DNA of 64,000 nucleotides, from contig JBGAJN010000002.1 in NCBI GenBank assembly GCA_044224905.1, positions 930,001 through 994,000 of the forward strand. The letters run 5' to 3'. A program made the translations under genes and the position numbers. This DNA is from JBGAJN01 sp044224905. Lineage in GTDB: Bacteria; Verrucomicrobiota; Verrucomicrobiia; Limisphaerales; JBGAJN01. Numbering within the stretch: the first letter of the stretch is position 1; each line of letters starts with the position of its first letter. Positions 63,064 to 64,000 of this stretch are shown piece by piece. The notes beneath the pieces are model-generated. The model saw nothing but the letters and a program-made list of their open reading frames with translations, was not told the origin of the DNA and made no database searches.

Positions 63064-64000
63064 TCAGGCGATCCGGAGCCACGCGGTTTTCAAATAGCCC
63101 GGCTCTTCGCGGCTGATCGGGAAATCCGGTGGCTGCGGCACGTAGTGTTGCTGCGTGATCTTGCGGCCGCTGCCCATGGACGCGGTGATCTGCGCGAGGA
63201 AATCTTCGGGTGCGAGTCGCGCGGCGTTGGTGGAGGCGAGCAGCACGCCGCCGCGTTTGAGCAACGGAAGCGCGGCCTGCACCAGCTTGCCGAAATCCCG
63301 CTCGGCTTGAAACTTGCCCTGTTCCTTCGATTGCGAGAACGTCGGCGGATCGAGCACGATCACATTGAACGCGCGTCCCTTCTTGGCCAGCCGTCGCATC
63401 CATTCGAACGCGTCGCCAAAGATGAAATCGTGCGCCGCGGGATCGAGTCCGTTCAGGGCGAAATTGCGCCGACCCCATTCGAGATATTTTTTCGAGAGAT
63501 CAAGACTGGTCGCGCGCGCGCCGGCGAGTGCGGCGCAGACCGAGAACCCGCACGTGTAGGCGAAGGTGTTGAGCACTTCGGGTTTCTCCGATCGTGCAGC
63601 GCCCGCCAACAGGGAAAAACCGCCGGCAATGTGCTGGGTGAGAAACCGGCGGCGGTTGTCGCGTTGATCGAGGAACAAGCCGACGGAGTATCCCTCGCTG
63701 AAGCTGAGCTCAAACTTCACGCCGTTCTCCTGAATCGCGAAACGATCCGGTGCCGCGTCGCCCAAAACGAGTTGCGGGCTGGCTTGGGTCGGAGCCGATT
63801 GGCGCACGCGGCGCAAAAGGGTCTTGTGATAAGCCCCGCGCAACTGCCAGCGCTTCATCAGCGCGGCGAGATGTGTGCGCTGCGCGTCTGTGAGAGGTTG
63901 CTCCGATTGCGACAACAGGAATTCGCCGAGCCGTTCCACGTACCAGCCCGGCCAGCCGTCACTTGCGCCGTGGACCAGTCGAAACGAGTCGGTGGTCGCG
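63064..64000 (-). CDS. RlmI-like class I rRNA methyltransferase, 5'-truncated by the window edge
   Basis: A SAM-dependent methyltransferase resembling RlmI, which makes m5C1962 in 23S rRNA. The frame is open through the right edge: translating 63940-63999 on the minus strand gives RLVHGASDGWPGWYVERLGE, a conserved part of this family, so the GTG at 63939 is not the true start. Downstream features are DAAPDRFAIQENGVKFELSF, LDQRDNRRRFL, the SAM-binding FAYTCGFSVCAALAGA, and VLDPPTFSQSKEQGKF. At least 312 residues are present; the N-terminal PUA domain would lie beyond the window. Confidence 0.9.
   Translation of the reverse strand, partial: ATTDSFRLVHGASDGWPGWYVERLGEFLLSQSEQPLTDAQRTHLAALMKRWQLRGAYHKTLLRRVRQSAPTQASPQLVLGDAAPDRFAIQENGVKFELSFSEGYSVGLFLDQRDNRRRFLTQHIAGGFSLLAGAARSEKPEVLNTFAYTCGFSVCAALAGARATSLDLSKKYLEWGRRNFALNGLDPAAHDFIFGDAFEWMRRLAKKGRAFNVIVLDPPTFSQSKEQGKFQAERDFGKLVQAALPLLKRGGVLLASTNAARLAPEDFLAQITASMGSGRKITQQHYVPQPPDFPISREEPGYLKTAWLRIA

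Overview
The window looks like a piece of a Verrucomicrobiota chromosome, probably close to the Pedosphaera/Limisphaera group. This rests on family content and no search was run. The pointers are a VPDGG-type C-terminal sorting tag beside PEP-CTERM-type tags and an exosortase; the pairs DUF1592 with DUF1552 and DUF1549/DUF1553 with DUF1501, typical of planctomycetes and verrucomicrobia; Tat-exported Gfo/Idh/MocA oxidoreductases; a DUF6807 (PmoA-like) protein; and many secreted esterases and a sulfatase. The DNA is GC-rich and densely coding, with long antisense open frames that I treat as shadows. An AT-richer island covers about 16.2-18.4 kb. I saw no tRNA, rRNA, CRISPR array, insertion sequence or phage gene.

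Layout: 0.15-3.3 kb holds housekeeping genes (ispD, an S41 protease, tsaD). 3.5-7.3 kb is a DUF1592 cytochrome-like protein with its DUF1552 Tat partner. 7.3-16.2 kb is mixed: a YheT-type hydrolase, a SET-domain protein, aat, a DUF5684 membrane protein, an aminotransferase, an ABC-F ATPase, an SGNH/TPR protein and a pentapeptide-repeat protein. 16.3-17.8 kb carries two tandem paralogous exported proteins ending in different sorting tags; the first has a near-consensus sigma-54 promoter. 18.4-24.1 kb is a giant GAF/10xPAS NarX-like histidine kinase with its LuxR-type regulator. 25-29.7 kb is a minus-strand group with msrP, two related Gfo/Idh/MocA genes around a 70-residue ORF, and an SGNH hydrolase. 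29.8-37.4 kb is a tight signalling operon: thiol protein, membrane PAS kinase, REC-PAS kinase, REC-HDOD, and REC with a degenerate HD-GYP domain.

37.5-48.1 kb has two alpha/beta hydrolases, the alpha-2-macroglobulin/PBP1C pair and rpsT. 48.2-52.3 kb is the DUF1549/DUF1553 plus DUF1501 pair. 52.3-56.4 kb is a minus-strand cluster (esterase, nitrilase-superfamily amidohydrolase, sulfatase, DUF1801). 56.5-59.5 kb has leuD, an exosortase fused to an EpsI-like domain, and a third tagged protein. 59.7-64 kb has a NagB-like protein with a PIG-L deacetylase, an unexplained 0.6-kb stretch, the DUF6807 protein and a truncated RlmI-like methyltransferase.

Two themes stand out. One is exosortase-dependent sorting with tag switching between paralogues and probable RpoN control. 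The other is a multi-step phosphorelay ending in HDOD and a catalytically dead HD-GYP-like output.
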